A DNA stretch of 64,000 nt from Coriobacteriia bacterium (GTDB lineage Bacteria; Actinomycetota; Coriobacteriia; Coriobacteriales; UMGS124). Positions 25,732-33,000 of this stretch are shown here, in pieces. Within the stretch, counting starts at the first letter, position 1. Each line of letters opens with the position of its first letter. A program made the position numbers and the translations under genes. The notes under the pieces are model-generated. The model did no database searches. It was not told the origin of the DNA and was given only the letters and a program-made list of their open reading frames with translations. The DNA is taken from NCBI GenBank assembly GCA_018368455.1, contig JAGZEG010000002.1, forward strand, positions 186,001-250,000. The letters run 5' to 3'.

Positions 25732-25933
25732 GCTACAAAATCCGCCCTCGTGAAAAACGCTGCTACGTTTTGCCGCGATATGTACGATTCGGGCTCTCTT
25801 ATCGCGGTGATATCTTCATACTCTATGATATCACCGCAGGTAAATCGCCTGCGTATATTCCCAGCAAGTAACTTGCATCGTACATATCGCATGCTTTTGT
25901 ATCAGCGCAATTCACAACGCTCGGTTTTGTAGC
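25732..25933. repeat. 202-bp palindromic MITE-like element, copy 1
   Basis: Begins GCTACAAAATCCG and ends CGGTTTTGTAGC. The outer about 56 bp on each side are imperfect inverted repeats sharing CGCGATATGTACGA. The centre holds a perfect hairpin GCGGTGATAT/ATATCACCGC followed by the CCGCAGGTA core. A second copy of exactly the same length lies at 28078-28279. No clear target duplication was seen. Confidence 0.85.
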
Positions 25934-26212
25934 AGCGACACCCCCGCACGCGGGCACCCGCCCCGCCACCATGCGTCCCCGCAGGCCCCCGCCTCGCGAA
26001 ATTCGCAAGCCCTCTCACGACAGGGGACGACTCCCTGCCGCTCCGCCCCGTTCGTGAGAAGGGACGCGCCATGGAACCCAGGCGCACGCCGGACCCCCGG
26101 CACGAAACACGCAGGTCAGCCACAACATCAGAGGAGAGAAAAGCCCGGCGGGCAGCACAGCGGCAAGATGCACAGCACATAACGACATACGACAAAGTAA
26201 GCCACGCAACTT
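25934..26212. other. Leader region of the MerR gene
   Basis: About 280 bp between the first 202-bp element and the operator-like dyad. An open frame reads through it from 26071 but lacks a good start, and the MerR homology begins only at 26260. Confidence 0.4.
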
Positions 26213-26233
26213 GCTGTTCAACCGTTGAACAGC
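26213..26233 (+). promoter_or_regulatory. Operator-like dyad upstream of the MerR gene
   Basis: GCTGTTCAA-N3-TTGAACAGC, a perfect 9-bp dyad 26 bp before the MerR start. A near-identical dyad lies at 27179-27199. TTGCTG at its left edge with a 19-nt gap resembles the long-spacer promoters used by MerR proteins. Confidence 0.65.
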
Positions 26234-26259
26234 TTCCCTATTCCCCGGGAGGTGTGCTC

Positions 26260-27036
26260 ATGGACCGCGAGGGCGCGCATGTCGACAAGTGCTGGAAGGT
26301 CTCGCAGGTAGCACAGCTCATTGGGCTGTCGCGCCGCGACATCCAGCGCGCATGCTACCGAGGAAAGGGAGGCGTCGGCATCCTCGATCCCCAAGACAGC
26401 ACATGGGGCCGGCGCTCATATGGGCCCGAGGACCTCGCACGGCTCTATGTCGTCAGCATCTACAAAGCGCAGGGGCTCAGCCTGCCGGAGATCAGCGTGG
26501 CCTTCGAGCAAGCCCAGGGAAACTACCGCGCGATTCTCTGCCGGCAAGTCGCCCAGCTGCGAGAGCGTCGGGACAACGTGGACTGCCAGCTCGCACGGGC
26601 CGAAGCCCTGCTGAGCGCGACCACCCCGGGGGCCTCGATCTCCGCGGTCTCCCATCTGCAGCTCGACATCAGCCCCCTCCCTGCGCTCATTGAGCAGCTC
26701 GCCCTGCGATGCATGATGCGCAGCGGCGCCCCCGCCACCCTGATCAGCCGGACAAGTGGCGGACGTCTCACGACGCTGCTCAAACGCCTAGCGGAATGCA
26801 AAGGCCACATCGCCCCTGAGGCCGAGCAGCCACAGGAAGTCGCACGAGAGCTCGTCGAGCAGGTGCAAATGCCTGATGCCGGACCGGATGCGCGCAACCA
26901 AGCCGTTCTCCTCCTCAGCGCCGTTCTTGACGAGCCGGGCATCGACCTTGCCATCGAACTCTGGCTCGAGCCCGGCGCTCACGCCTATCTCTGCGACGCC
27001 ATCGGAGCGTTTGCAGAGCAAGCCGCCACGCCGTAG
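26260..27036 (+). CDS. MerR-family regulator between two 202-bp repeats
   Basis: 258 residues from the ATG after GGGAGG. Residues about 10-85 are a MerR-type DNA-binding domain: KVSQVAQLIGLSRRDIQRACY, a wing with GRRSYGPEDLARLY, and VVSIYKAQGLSLPEISVAFEQA. A coiled coil follows (AQLRERRDNVDCQLARAEALL). The remaining 150 residues are not recognised; Cys and Met in LALRCMMRSG are the only possible ligand residues noticed. Identical-type dyads lie in front of this gene and of the next one, so autoregulation plus control of the DUF4230 gene is the simplest reading. The whole unit is bracketed by palindromic elements. Confidence 0.8.
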   Translation: MDREGAHVDKCWKVSQVAQLIGLSRRDIQRACYRGKGGVGILDPQDSTWGRRSYGPEDLARLYVVSIYKAQGLSLPEISVAFEQAQGNYRAILCRQVAQLRERRDNVDCQLARAEALLSATTPGASISAVSHLQLDISPLPALIEQLALRCMMRSGAPATLISRTSGGRLTTLLKRLAECKGHIAPEAEQPQEVARELVEQVQMPDAGPDARNQAVLLLSAVLDEPGIDLAIELWLEPGAHAYLCDAIGAFAEQAATP

Positions 27037-27130
27037 CCCGCAGGGCAGGGCCCCGCGACCGTCCCCGAGAGCAAACCGAGGCCCGCGGCCCGCCTGTACT
27101 CCACACTCGCACGTTCGTGCTCAGGGAACG

Positions 27131-27176
27131 GGGCGCGGCCGTCCGACCAGCACGGTCACTTCGGACAGCCGCGCCC
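27131..27176 (+). terminator. Hairpin after the MerR gene
   Basis: GGGCGCGG (27131-27138) with CCGCGCCC (27169-27176), plus inner GTCCGA/TCGGAC pairing, followed by TTGCTGTT. It sits directly against the second dyad, so termination and regulation may interact. Confidence 0.5.
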
Positions 27177-27178
27177 TT

Positions 27179-27199
27179 GCTGTTCACCTGTTGAACAGC
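27179..27199 (+). promoter_or_regulatory. Second operator-like dyad, upstream of the DUF4230 gene
   Basis: GCTGTTCA-N4-TTGAACAGC, matching the dyad at 26213 at almost every position and again starting within TTGCTG. It lies 72 bp before the DUF4230 start codon. Confidence 0.65.
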
Positions 27200-27271
27200 T
27201 TTCGTTCTGTACTGCAGAAGTCCCGCGAACCCGGAGCCGCCAACCCTCGTCGCTTACAAGAGGAGCCTGCT

Positions 27272-27925
27272 ATGAAGAACCCCCTCGCCGGCATTGCCTC
27301 AGCCTCCCGCAACCTTGGCACCGTTCAACGCTGCCTCATCTGCGGCGCGCTCGGGCTGGTGCTCGGCATCGGAGGAACGCTGTTCGTGCTCAACTTCAAC
27401 CCGCCCGACCACTGGATGCCCACGGCGTCCTCCGTATTCGGGCGCATCGTCCAGTGCAACGAGCTCATCAGCGTAACGCAGAGCTACCAGATCGTCGAAA
27501 AGGTGACCGACACCAACAAGTTCTTCGACCTTTTCAACATCCCGTTCACGCAGAACAGCTTCTGGTATCGCTACGCAGGCGACATCAAAGCCGGCGTCAA
27601 CCTGAAGACGGCAAATCTCGAGGTCGACGGAACCTCCGTCCGCATCACGCTCGACAAGCCATACATCATCGCAAACGAGCCCAACATGGACGTCTCGGGC
27701 GTGCTCGAGGAGAACAACAACGCGCTCAATCCCATCCACGTCGAAGATGTCGACGCGTTCCAGCGCCAGTGCATCGAGACGAGTCGGGAGAGCGCTGTAA
27801 ACGACGGCCTGCTCGAAGAGGCCCGCGCCGCCGCGGAAGAAAACATCCGAGAGATATTCAAGGCAGCTCTCGGGGACGAGTGTACCGTCGAGTTCGAATA
27901 CCGGTCGGAGGAGGATACGCAGTGA
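27272..27925 (+). CDS. Membrane-anchored DUF4230 protein
   Basis: 217 residues from the ATG after AGGAG. One membrane helix lies at about residues 20-42 (LICGALGLVLGIGGTLFVL), after which the chain resembles DUF4230: ELISVTQSYQIVEKV, the FNIPFTQNSFWYRYAGDIKAGVNL block and LDKPYIIANEP. A C-terminal helix (EEARAAAEENIREIF) ends it. DUF4230 has no known activity; membrane anchoring with the domain outside is the likely topology. A larger open frame overlaps upstream but has no homology. A 30-codon gene overlaps the stop by 3 bp. Confidence 0.8.
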   Translation: MKNPLAGIASASRNLGTVQRCLICGALGLVLGIGGTLFVLNFNPPDHWMPTASSVFGRIVQCNELISVTQSYQIVEKVTDTNKFFDLFNIPFTQNSFWYRYAGDIKAGVNLKTANLEVDGTSVRITLDKPYIIANEPNMDVSGVLEENNNALNPIHVEDVDAFQRQCIETSRESAVNDGLLEEARAAAEENIREIFKAALGDECTVEFEYRSEEDTQ

Positions 27926-28014
27926 AAGGCAAGCTCATAGCTGCGGCTGCCATCGCAGCCGTCCTTGTTGTGGCGTTTTTCGTTCTGAACTGGGCGGTCT
28001 TTTCTTGGGGGTAG
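27922..28014 (+). CDS. 30-residue single-helix membrane protein
   Basis: Starts at a GTG that overlaps the DUF4230 stop and has an excellent GGAGGAGGA site. The product begins VKGKLIAAAAIAAVLVV, then AFFVLNWAVFSWG: a short basic N-terminus and one hydrophobic helix. The start/stop overlap and strong ribosome site argue that it is translated, probably as a partner of the DUF4230 protein. No family recognised. Confidence 0.6.
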   Translation: MKGKLIAAAAIAAVLVVAFFVLNWAVFSWG

Positions 28015-28077
28015 AGGGTGCATCGCGCTCGGGGCCGCCACGCATCGCGCCCGCCCGTAGCTCCCCCTCCTCCCTCC

Positions 28078-28279
28078 GCTACAAAACCCGGCCTCGTGAA
28101 AAACGCTGCTACGTTTTGCCGCGATATGTACGATTTGGAGGCCCATATCGCGGTGATACCTTTTTAATCGATAGTATCATCGCAGGTAGATTACTCGTCA
28201 ATATTCCCAGCAAGCAACTTGCATCGTACATATCGCGTCCTTTTGTATCAGCGCAATTCACAACGCCCGGTTTTGTAGC
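28078..28279. repeat. 202-bp palindromic MITE-like element, copy 2
   Basis: Begins GCTACAAAACCCGG and ends CCCGGTTTTGTAGC. Outer arms are nearly identical to copy 1 at 25732-25933. The central hairpin is GCGGTGATAC/GTATCATCGC, where the last T-A pair of copy 1 has become C-G, preserving pairing. Followed by the CGCAGGTAGA core. Confidence 0.85.
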
Positions 28280-28353
28280 AGGCGCCGCCCCACAACGGCG
28301 GGCCACCCCGCAGTGCCGCCCCGCGACCCCCGCCCCGGCCCCGCGCAGCAAAA

Positions 28354-28389
28354 CGCCGCCCGCAAGCCTTGAAAAGCCTGCGGGCGGCG
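28354..28389 (-). terminator. Terminator of serS
   Basis: CGCCGCCCGCA (28354-28364) and TGCGGGCGGCG (28379-28389), an 11-bp stem followed on the minus strand by TTTTGC, 43 bp past the serS stop. Confidence 0.75.
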
Positions 28390-28432
28390 CCTCTTCGTGC
28401 GTCTCGTATGTACCGAGCGATTAGGCCCGCGC

Positions 28433-29737
28433 CTACGCCTTCGGGAACTCCTCCTCGGGCACGATGACGTCGCAGCCCATGTACGGCACGAGCACCTCAG
28501 GCACCGTCACCGAGCCGTCGGCGTTCTGGTAGTTCTCCAGGATGGCGGCCATCGTACGGCCTGCAGGCAGGCCGGAGCCGTTGAGCGTGTGCAGGAAGCG
28601 CGACCCCTTGAAGCTCGACGGGTCGGTGTACTTGATGTTGGCGCGACGGGCCTGGAAGTCGCCGCAGTTCGAGCAGCTCGAGATCTCCTTGTAGTTGTTG
28701 TAGCTCGGCAGCCACACCTCGAGATCGAACGTCTGGCGCGCGGAGAAGCCCAGGTCACCGCCGCACAGGTTCACGATGTGGTACGGCAGCTTGAGCGACT
28801 GCAGGATGTACTCGGCCTCCTCGATCATGAAGCGCAGCTGGTTGTCGGAGTCCTCCGGCTTGGCGAACATGACCATTTCGACCTTGTCGAACTCATGCTG
28901 GCGGATGATGCCGCGCGTGTCGCGACCGGCGCTGCCGGCCTCCTCGCGGAAGCACGGGGTGAACGCCGTGTAGTGGCGCGGCAGCGTGTCGCCGTCGAGC
29001 GTCTCGTCGCGGTGGATGTTCGTGAGCTGAACCTCAGCCGTCGGGATGAGGAACATGTCGCCGCTCACGTGGAAGGCGTCGTCCTCGAACTTGGGCAGCT
29101 GGCCCGTGCCGTACAGCGTGTCACGGTTGCAGATGACCGGCGGCCAGAACTCCTTGAAGCCGTGAGCGCGGTGCACATCGAGGAAGTAGTTGATGAGCGC
29201 ACGCTCGAGGCGGGCGCCCATGCCGGCGAGCAGAGTGAAGCGCGTCGCGGCCAGCTTGACGCCGCGATCGAAGTCCAGGATGCCCAGACTCGTGCCCAGG
29301 TCCCAGTGCGCCTGCGGCTCAAAGCCCTCGGCAGCGAAGTCGCGCGGCGTGCCCCAGCGCTTGACCTCGACGTTCTCGGAGTCGTCCTTGCCCTCGGGCA
29401 CGCAGTCGGCCGGGAAGTTGGGGATGTGGCTCACGAGCTCGGTCAGGGCCGTCTCGGAAGCGGTGCGCTGCTCGTTGAGCTCGGCGATGCGGTCATTGAG
29501 CTCGCGAACGTGGGCCTTGGCGGCCTCGGCCTCGTCGCCCCGGCCCTCCTTCATGAGGGCGCCGATCTCCTTCGAGGCGGTGTTGCGCTCGGCCTGGAGC
29601 TGCTCGACCTCGGCGATGGCGGCGCGACGCTGTTCATCCAGAGACAGGAAGCGCTCCTTGTCCCACGTGCCGTGGCGCTTGGCCATGGCGGCGTCGAGGA
29701 TCTCGGGGTGCTCGCGAAGCAGGCGAATGTCGTGCAT
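28433..29737 (-). CDS. serS: Serine--tRNA ligase
   Basis: 434 residues from the ATG preceded by AGGAGG. The N-terminal about 110 residues form the long antiparallel coiled coil that contacts the tRNA(Ser) long arm (LREHPEILDAAMAKRHG ... EVEQLQAERNTASKEIG). The class II catalytic core has motif 2 TPCFREEAGSAGRDTRGI with RQHEFDKVEM, the Ser-binding region ISSCSNCGDFQARR, and motif 3 with TLNGSGLPAGRTMAAILENYQ. The enzyme charges tRNA(Ser) in the cytoplasm and is essential. Typical full length, and transcribed alone. Confidence 0.98.
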   Translation of the reverse strand: MHDIRLLREHPEILDAAMAKRHGTWDKERFLSLDEQRRAAIAEVEQLQAERNTASKEIGALMKEGRGDEAEAAKAHVRELNDRIAELNEQRTASETALTELVSHIPNFPADCVPEGKDDSENVEVKRWGTPRDFAAEGFEPQAHWDLGTSLGILDFDRGVKLAATRFTLLAGMGARLERALINYFLDVHRAHGFKEFWPPVICNRDTLYGTGQLPKFEDDAFHVSGDMFLIPTAEVQLTNIHRDETLDGDTLPRHYTAFTPCFREEAGSAGRDTRGIIRQHEFDKVEMVMFAKPEDSDNQLRFMIEEAEYILQSLKLPYHIVNLCGGDLGFSARQTFDLEVWLPSYNNYKEISSCSNCGDFQARRANIKYTDPSSFKGSRFLHTLNGSGLPAGRTMAAILENYQNADGSVTVPEVLVPYMGCDVIVPEEEFPKA

Positions 29738-29964
29738 GATGCGTTTCCTCCTATGGATGCTGCTGGCGTCTAGCACGAGACAGTATAAACTCGGCAGCAG
29801 CAACAGGCCGGGGCCGCTCCCGAACGGGAAATGTCTTCATCGAGCGCAGACGCAGCGCGCGATACGGGTATGCTATCGTTCGCATATCAGCGCCGGCGGT
29901 TCTCGTCCGCCGGTCCATCCGTCAGGCGCCCACCGCAGGGCAGCACGTTACCGGGAGGCTCATC

Positions 29965-30162
29965 GTGGCCGTGATCGACTTTCTCTTCAGCACGCCCGCC
30001 GGCGTTGCCATCCTCTTTTTCGGTGGCATGGTGCTGTTCGCAATCATCGCGTTCTTCTCCGAGCGCAAGACGCACAAGATGTTCTACAACCACCCCCAGG
30101 AGGAAGAGGACGAGTGGGGCGACGATGACGATGACTGGGACGACGACGAGGACGACAAGTAG
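29965..30162 (+). CDS. Small membrane protein with very acidic tail
   Basis: 65 residues from GTG, with GGGAGG at 6 bp and a strong terminator downstream. The first 30 residues are one hydrophobic helix (VAILFFGGMVLFAIIAFF), followed by SERKTHKMF and a tail of about 20 almost exclusively Asp, Glu and Trp residues (EEEDEWGDDDDDWDDDEDDK). The tail probably lies in the cytoplasm and could bind metal, RNA polymerase or basic proteins, but nothing proves this. It is divergent from serS. Confidence 0.75.
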   Translation: MAVIDFLFSTPAGVAILFFGGMVLFAIIAFFSERKTHKMFYNHPQEEEDEWGDDDDDWDDDEDDK

Positions 30163-30184
30163 TCGCTCTTGCCAGTAGGCACAA

Positions 30185-30233
30185 CACGCAAAGCGCCGCC
30201 ACCCTCGGCATGAGGATGGCGGCGCTTTTTAGT
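30185..30233 (+). terminator. 49-bp terminator, copy 1
   Basis: A GC-rich stem, AAAGCGCCGCCACCCTC against GAGGATGGCGGCGCTTT, with a TTTTT tail. It serves the acidic small gene and, read from the other side, the Moco-protein gene. The identical 49 bp recur at 36468-36516. Confidence 0.85.
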
Positions 30234-30247
30234 GGGCGGAGCTTTTC

Positions 30248-31078
30248 CTACGCGACCTCGCCGCCGAACTTCACGCCGATGTTCGGCAGGTTCTCGTAGC
30301 TCGCACGGGCTTCGTCGCTCGTCGGGTCGGCCGGAGGCGTGTCGCGCGTCTCGATGCGGATGGACACGATATCGCGCGCAAAGTAGTTGCCCGGCGTCGA
30401 GCCAAGCCACAGCTGGTTCGTACCGCCCACGGACTCCACGAGCGAGGCGCCGTTGACGTTGAACACAAGCGGGCAGTACCGCGTCGTTACGTAGCGCAGC
30501 GGCAGCGCGACCTCGTAGCCGTCTGCCGAGGTGAACACGATGGTATTGGCTGCGGGATCCACGCCGGCGATCTGCAGGAGCACCGTCGTCGAGATGCCCT
30601 CGACCAGGGCGTTGGCAACCGACAAGCCGTCAGCGGGATTGGCAGCGCACGTGCAGCCCATCATGACCTGCTGGACCTCGCTCGTCTGGGCTATCTCCCC
30701 CATCGTGGCCGTGAACGGGTTAGCCACGTCACCCGTGACCTCGAGCACCCAGTCCTCGGCAGCGACGGCCTGCTCGCCCTCGCCACCGCTCACAACCTGC
30801 GAGCCGCACAGGTACTTCGACGCACCGCCGATGTGCTTGGCAATCCACTCGTTGGACGACACCTCGCTCTGCGTCCAGCCAAACGTACCTGTGACCTCGT
30901 CCTGCTGGACAATGGCGCCCGCACCAACCTGCTCCTCCTGCTGAACCTGCGCCACGGCCGGCCGGATGACGCCATCAGCACCGGGAGCCGGCGAGGCCAG
31001 CGCTGCGGCCTGCACCGCGCCAGCGGCAACGAGCGCCGAGCCCACGCCCACTGCGAGCGCCTTGGATGTCTTCTTCAT
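30248..31078 (-). CDS. Secreted protein with sulfite-oxidase-like Moco fold
   Basis: 276 residues from the ATG after GAGGAG. A Sec-type signal (MKKTSKALAVGVGSALVAAG) precedes about 240 residues resembling the molybdopterin-binding domain of the sulfite oxidase family: the Cys in MMGCTCAANPADG is where the Mo ligand Cys (usually CAGN) would be, followed by the ISTTVLLQIAGVDP helix and VFTSADGYEVALPL. Sec rather than Tat export is unusual for a Moco protein, so it may bind no cofactor. It follows the cytochrome gene at 68 bp on the same strand and is likely its partner subunit. Confidence 0.65.
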   Translation of the reverse strand: MKKTSKALAVGVGSALVAAGAVQAAALASPAPGADGVIRPAVAQVQQEEQVGAGAIVQQDEVTGTFGWTQSEVSSNEWIAKHIGGASKYLCGSQVVSGGEGEQAVAAEDWVLEVTGDVANPFTATMGEIAQTSEVQQVMMGCTCAANPADGLSVANALVEGISTTVLLQIAGVDPAANTIVFTSADGYEVALPLRYVTTRYCPLVFNVNGASLVESVGGTNQLWLGSTPGNYFARDIVSIRIETRDTPPADPTSDEARASYENLPNIGVKFGGEVA

Positions 31079-31146
31079 AGCGCACTCCTCTTCGTTGCGA
31101 TGGCGCCGGGATGCCGAGTCTTCCTGACACCCCGGCGCGCACGGGG

Positions 31147-32757
31147 TTAGCGGATGTGGAACACGGTGTCGACGTCCTGGGGGATGACGCGGCCCGTCTC
31201 GGTGACGACGCGCACGCACAAGTCATAGCTGCCGGGCTCTAGGCCCTCGAGCGTGTACGACCAGTAGATCCAGCGATCGATCGTCGACGAGGACGTGTCG
31301 CAGACCTGCCATGTCTTGCCGCGGTCGAGCGAGAACTGGATCTCGGTGACCTGCTCGTTAAAGCCGTCGGCGTAGCCCTCGAACGTCACGGTGTTCGTAT
31401 CGGTGAAGATCTGACCGTCCTGGACGTTGAGGAACGCGGCAACCGGCTTGTTGAAGTACGTGTCGTCCTCGCCGGGCACGAGCGTGCCGGGCACGTCGTT
31501 CTTCCACTTCGTCACGTCAGCGGAGTCGAGGAACTGCAGCTCGGTGATGTAGCGGCGGCTTGAGGAGGCGCCGGTGCCCTCCGTGAGCATCGCGCAGGGG
31601 TAGCCGAGCTCGCTGGGGAGGTTCTCGCCGTTCATCTGAAAGACGAGGATAGCCTTCTTCTCGATGAGCCAGTCAACCTTGAACGTGGACTTGCCCTCCT
31701 CGCACACGAGCGTCACCGCGTCGCCCGTCACGCCCGCCATCTCGCAGATCGTCTCGAATGGGATGCCCGTGACCTCGGCGTTCGCGATGAACGCGTCGCC
31801 GACGCCGTTGGCCGAGCAGTTCCACTTCATGACGCGCGTCTCGAGCTGGTCCTCGGGAATGTCGACGAGCTTGAGGTCGAGCGGGTTGTCGACGAGGCCA
31901 CCGACCGTGATGACGCGATCCTGCAGGATGGAGTCGTCACTGCTCGAGTGCAGAGCGATGCCATTGGGGTTCGTCGAGGCGGACAGCTGGTAGTAGGCCT
32001 CGTCGTTGTCGGTCAGGACATTCTGGTCGAACGAGAACGTACCCTGGACGTCGGCGACCTCCGTGAAGCCCTGCATCTGGTCGTACTTGACCTCATCCCA
32101 CAGGCTGAACTCGCCCGTTGTGGGGTCAACGTAGTGGCACGACATGCAGCTGCCGTTCAGCGAGCTGAACGCGTCGCTGTTGAGGTGCGCGTTGTGCACG
32201 ACGTTGCCGAGCTCCAGGCCCGGACGGTTGAACAGCGGGCCCTGCTGGCCGTCGTGACACGCGATGCACGTCGTAACAGAGAGCGGGTCGTCACCGTAGC
32301 TATTAAGACCGTTGTGCGAGATGGGGCACCACTCGATGGCGTCCTCGAGCGCGTGGCACGACGTGCAGCCGCGCTCCTGCGCCTTGATGATGCCCACATT
32401 GTAGTGGCGCGCGTCGTCGGGCACCGGCTGAACCTGCGTGCCGTCCTCGAGCGTCGTGATCTCGGGAGCGTAGATTGCCTTGGCATCCTCATCGCGCTGC
32501 GTGCGGTTCTCGACGTAGGCCGCGAGCTCGTCGGGATTGTCAAAGACCGACTGGTCGGCCTGCGAGTCGTACGTCCTGGTTGGTGCGTCAGAGCTGGCCG
32601 CGTCCTGCTGGCCGCTCGCCGCCTCGCCAGCGCCAGCGGGCACCGGGGCGCACAGAGCCAGCGCAACGGCCGCCGTGGCGCCACAGGCGAGCAGCGCGCT
32701 CAAGCGACGTCGAATGCCGGGACGCTCGGCAACGGCCGCGCACACCTTCTTGTTCAT
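31147..32757 (-). CDS. Triheme cytochrome c fused to a sulfite-oxidase-like domain
   Basis: 536 residues from the ATG after AGGAGG. A Sec-type signal helix (residues about 19-45) is followed by three heme-c sites CTSCH, CIACH and CMSCH between residues about 130 and 205; a fourth place, WCPISH, has lost one Cys. Residues about 280-420 match the Moco fold (KWNCSANG at the ligand position, NGENLPSELGYPC). The C-terminus matches the Mo-cofactor dimerisation domain (EGYADGFNEQVTEIQFSLDRGKTWQ). The protein should work outside the membrane, passing electrons through hemes to or from the domain. It is divergent from a membrane LuxR gene, which probably controls it. Confidence 0.8.
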   Translation of the reverse strand: MNKKVCAAVAERPGIRRRLSALLACGATAAVALALCAPVPAGAGEAASGQQDAASSDAPTRTYDSQADQSVFDNPDELAAYVENRTQRDEDAKAIYAPEITTLEDGTQVQPVPDDARHYNVGIIKAQERGCTSCHALEDAIEWCPISHNGLNSYGDDPLSVTTCIACHDGQQGPLFNRPGLELGNVVHNAHLNSDAFSSLNGSCMSCHYVDPTTGEFSLWDEVKYDQMQGFTEVADVQGTFSFDQNVLTDNDEAYYQLSASTNPNGIALHSSSDDSILQDRVITVGGLVDNPLDLKLVDIPEDQLETRVMKWNCSANGVGDAFIANAEVTGIPFETICEMAGVTGDAVTLVCEEGKSTFKVDWLIEKKAILVFQMNGENLPSELGYPCAMLTEGTGASSSRRYITELQFLDSADVTKWKNDVPGTLVPGEDDTYFNKPVAAFLNVQDGQIFTDTNTVTFEGYADGFNEQVTEIQFSLDRGKTWQVCDTSSSTIDRWIYWSYTLEGLEPGSYDLCVRVVTETGRVIPQDVDTVFHIR

Positions 32758-33000
32758 GAGTCTCCTCCTTCTGCCGGATTTGGGCCTGACAGTACGTCAC
32801 GGTAGAAAAAGACCTGGTCAGGCGGTATCGACCAAACGGCCGATTCATCTGGGAGTAGCCCGGGTCGGGGGGAGTCGGCCAAAAAGTCGATAGTGACAGG
32901 CAGGCCGTTTCGCACCGATAATGGCAGTCACGCGCAACTGTGCGCAGGCGATGACCGCCCCGCGTGCGCCCATGATAAAAGCGAGCCGAGAGGAGAGCAC

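Noticed and set aside
26876..27271. Long upstream extension of the DUF4230 frame overlapping the MerR gene
   Set aside because: The extension is a shadow of the MerR coding sequence; DUF4230 similarity and a good ribosome site begin at 27272.
25732..28279. Composite transposon interpretation of the two 202-bp elements
   Set aside because: No transposase and no clear target-site duplication; flanking cassette role is left as a finding only.
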